Part shown: one piece after another, positions 63,300-64,000 of the stretch
Position numbering within the stretch: the stretch's first letter is position 1
How the letters are laid out: each line of letters starts with the position of its first letter
NCBI GenBank assembly: GCA_949291515.1
Contig: CASEVY010000012.1
Location: 62,001 to 126,000 of the forward strand
Origin: an uncultured bacterium
GTDB taxonomy: Bacteria; Elusimicrobiota; Elusimicrobia; Elusimicrobiales; Elusimicrobiaceae
Reading direction: 5' to 3'
Length of the DNA: 64,000 bases
Notes under the pieces: model-generated
Told to the model about the DNA's origin: nothing
The model's input: the letters and a program-made list of their open reading frames with translations, nothing else
Database searches by the model: none
Translations under genes and position numbers: made by a program

Positions 63300-63333
63300 A
63301 AAGCCCCGCCGTATTATCGGCGGGGCTTTTGTT
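63300..63333 (+). terminator. Terminator of aldolase-VOC gene
   Basis: AAGCCCCGCCG (63301-63311) / CGGCGGGGCTT (63318-63328), then a T-rich tail. Confidence 0.9.
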
Positions 63334-63388
63334 TTCCTTTTTTAATTTGAGAAATAACGTTTTTTCTGCTTGTTGCGGGGGTAAAAAG

Positions 63389-63949
63389 CTAATCGTTATT
63401 TATTTCCCTGATTACTTTGCACGGATTTCCTACGGCAAGAGAATTGGGGGGAATGTTTCTGTTGACTACTGCGCCGGCGCCTATTACGCTGTTTTTGCCT
63501 ATTCTTACGCCTGGTAATATGGTAACATTGCCGCCGAGCCAGACATTATCCTCTATAAATATGGGCTTCGCGCTTTCCAGTGCGGAAATTCGGGGTTTGG
63601 CCTCTATGGGATGTTGGGCGGTGTATATGCCGCAGTTGGGGCCTATCATTACATTGGCGCCTATGGTAACTTTGGCGCAGTCCAAAATGACGCAGTTGTG
63701 GTTTATATAGGCGTTATCGACAAATTCTATATTGTATCCGTAATCGCAGAAAAAATTGGGTTCTATTGTTACGCTCCCGCCCATTTTGCCGAAAAGGCGG
63801 CGGAGTATTTCCTCTTTGCCTTTAAAATCCTCGGCGGGCAGGGCATTATAGGCCAAACATAAGTTTTTGGCTTTTATGCGGTCTTGTACGAGCTGCTTAT
63901 CGCAGGCCAAATAGTAAAGGCCGGAAATCATTTTCTCTTTTTCTGTCAT
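63389..63949 (-). CDS. maa: Sugar O-acetyltransferase, maltose/galactoside acetyltransferase type
   Basis: A 186-residue left-handed beta-helix acetyltransferase. The N-terminal Mac domain reads KEKMISGLYYLACDKQL. Hexapeptide repeats follow, with GYNIEFVDNAYINHNCVILD, the catalytic-site region IYTAQHPIEAKPR, and LGGNVTILPGVRIGKNSVIG. It is of usual length. It acetylates sugars with acetyl-CoA; the natural substrate is unclear in this family. The remaining bases to the window end hold nothing recognised. Confidence 0.92.
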   Translation of the reverse strand: MTEKEKMISGLYYLACDKQLVQDRIKAKNLCLAYNALPAEDFKGKEEILRRLFGKMGGSVTIEPNFFCDYGYNIEFVDNAYINHNCVILDCAKVTIGANVMIGPNCGIYTAQHPIEAKPRISALESAKPIFIEDNVWLGGNVTILPGVRIGKNSVIGAGAVVNRNIPPNSLAVGNPCKVIREINND

Positions 63950-64000
63950 TAAGATATTATATTATAAACTTTAAAGAAACTTATCATCAGTATAAAATAT

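Overview
The window reads as an ordinary chromosomal stretch of a strictly anaerobic, Gram-negative-type bacterium. The likely source is a gut-type member of Elusimicrobiota; this is inferred from gene content and I could not check it by search. Supporting content: outer-membrane and LPS functions (Kdo transferase, lipid A-type acyltransferase, GT9 glycosyltransferase, TolC-family protein), pyruvate phosphate dikinase, an ADP-forming acyl-CoA synthetase, a sensory-type [FeFe] hydrogenase, and the hydrogenase maturases HydE and HydG. I see no insertion sequence, integrase, prophage, CRISPR array or rRNA operon.

Layout. 1-1.8 kb: 3' part of ppdK. 1.9-5.55 kb: the most unusual region, three tandem cassettes. 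Each has a conserved upstream leader, a promoter whose spacer is almost entirely a T homopolymer, a secreted cysteine-rich protein and a near-identical terminator. 5.7-12.3 kb: acyl-CoA synthetase (minus), Na/Pi cotransporter, a DUF1232 protein and an AsmA-like protein. 12.3-18.1 kb: double PC4-domain protein, membrane Ser/Thr kinase, PP2C phosphatase, groES-groEL. 18.3-20 kb: a 55-residue acidic protein and a Pif1-like helicase. 20-23.7 kb: ZupT, then a sensory [FeFe] hydrogenase coupled to a SpoIIE-type phosphatase. 23.9-32.5 kb: yajC-secD-secF running into an envelope cluster (acyltransferase, WaaA, GT9), then Maf and thioredoxin reductase. 32.7-40.7 kb: envelope and stress genes (NlpE-like lipoprotein, LTA synthase-like enzyme, K+/H+ antiporter, LemA, HtpX, MsrAB, GNAT, DUF486). 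40.8-45.4 kb: tRNA-Ala(CGC), asnS, hisS, aspS. 45.5-47 kb: a candidate structured RNA of unknown class and another secreted Cys-rich protein. 47.3-54.1 kb: hydG, mscL and lon (minus), hydE and rimO (plus). 54.2-60.9 kb: a complete TetR-controlled tripartite ABC exporter operon. 60.9-64 kb: sixA, mrp, a KDPG aldolase-VOC fusion and a sugar O-acetyltransferase.

Regulatory reading. A consensus promoter with two tandem inverted repeats precedes the TetR operon. A CIRCE-spaced inverted repeat (TTAGCA-N15-TGCTAA) overlaps the lon promoter, and a weaker version lies at groESL, which suggests a shared HrcA-type heat-shock regulon. Several genes (zupT, the LTA synthase-like gene, the DUF486 gene, hisS, hydE) have a -10-like hexamer only 6-7 bases before the ATG, and most of these lack a clear ribosome binding site, so they may give leaderless mRNAs.

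The best candidates for something undescribed are the triplicated secreted-protein cassettes with homopolymeric promoter spacers (possible phase variation) and the structured RNA at about 45.49-45.66 kb.
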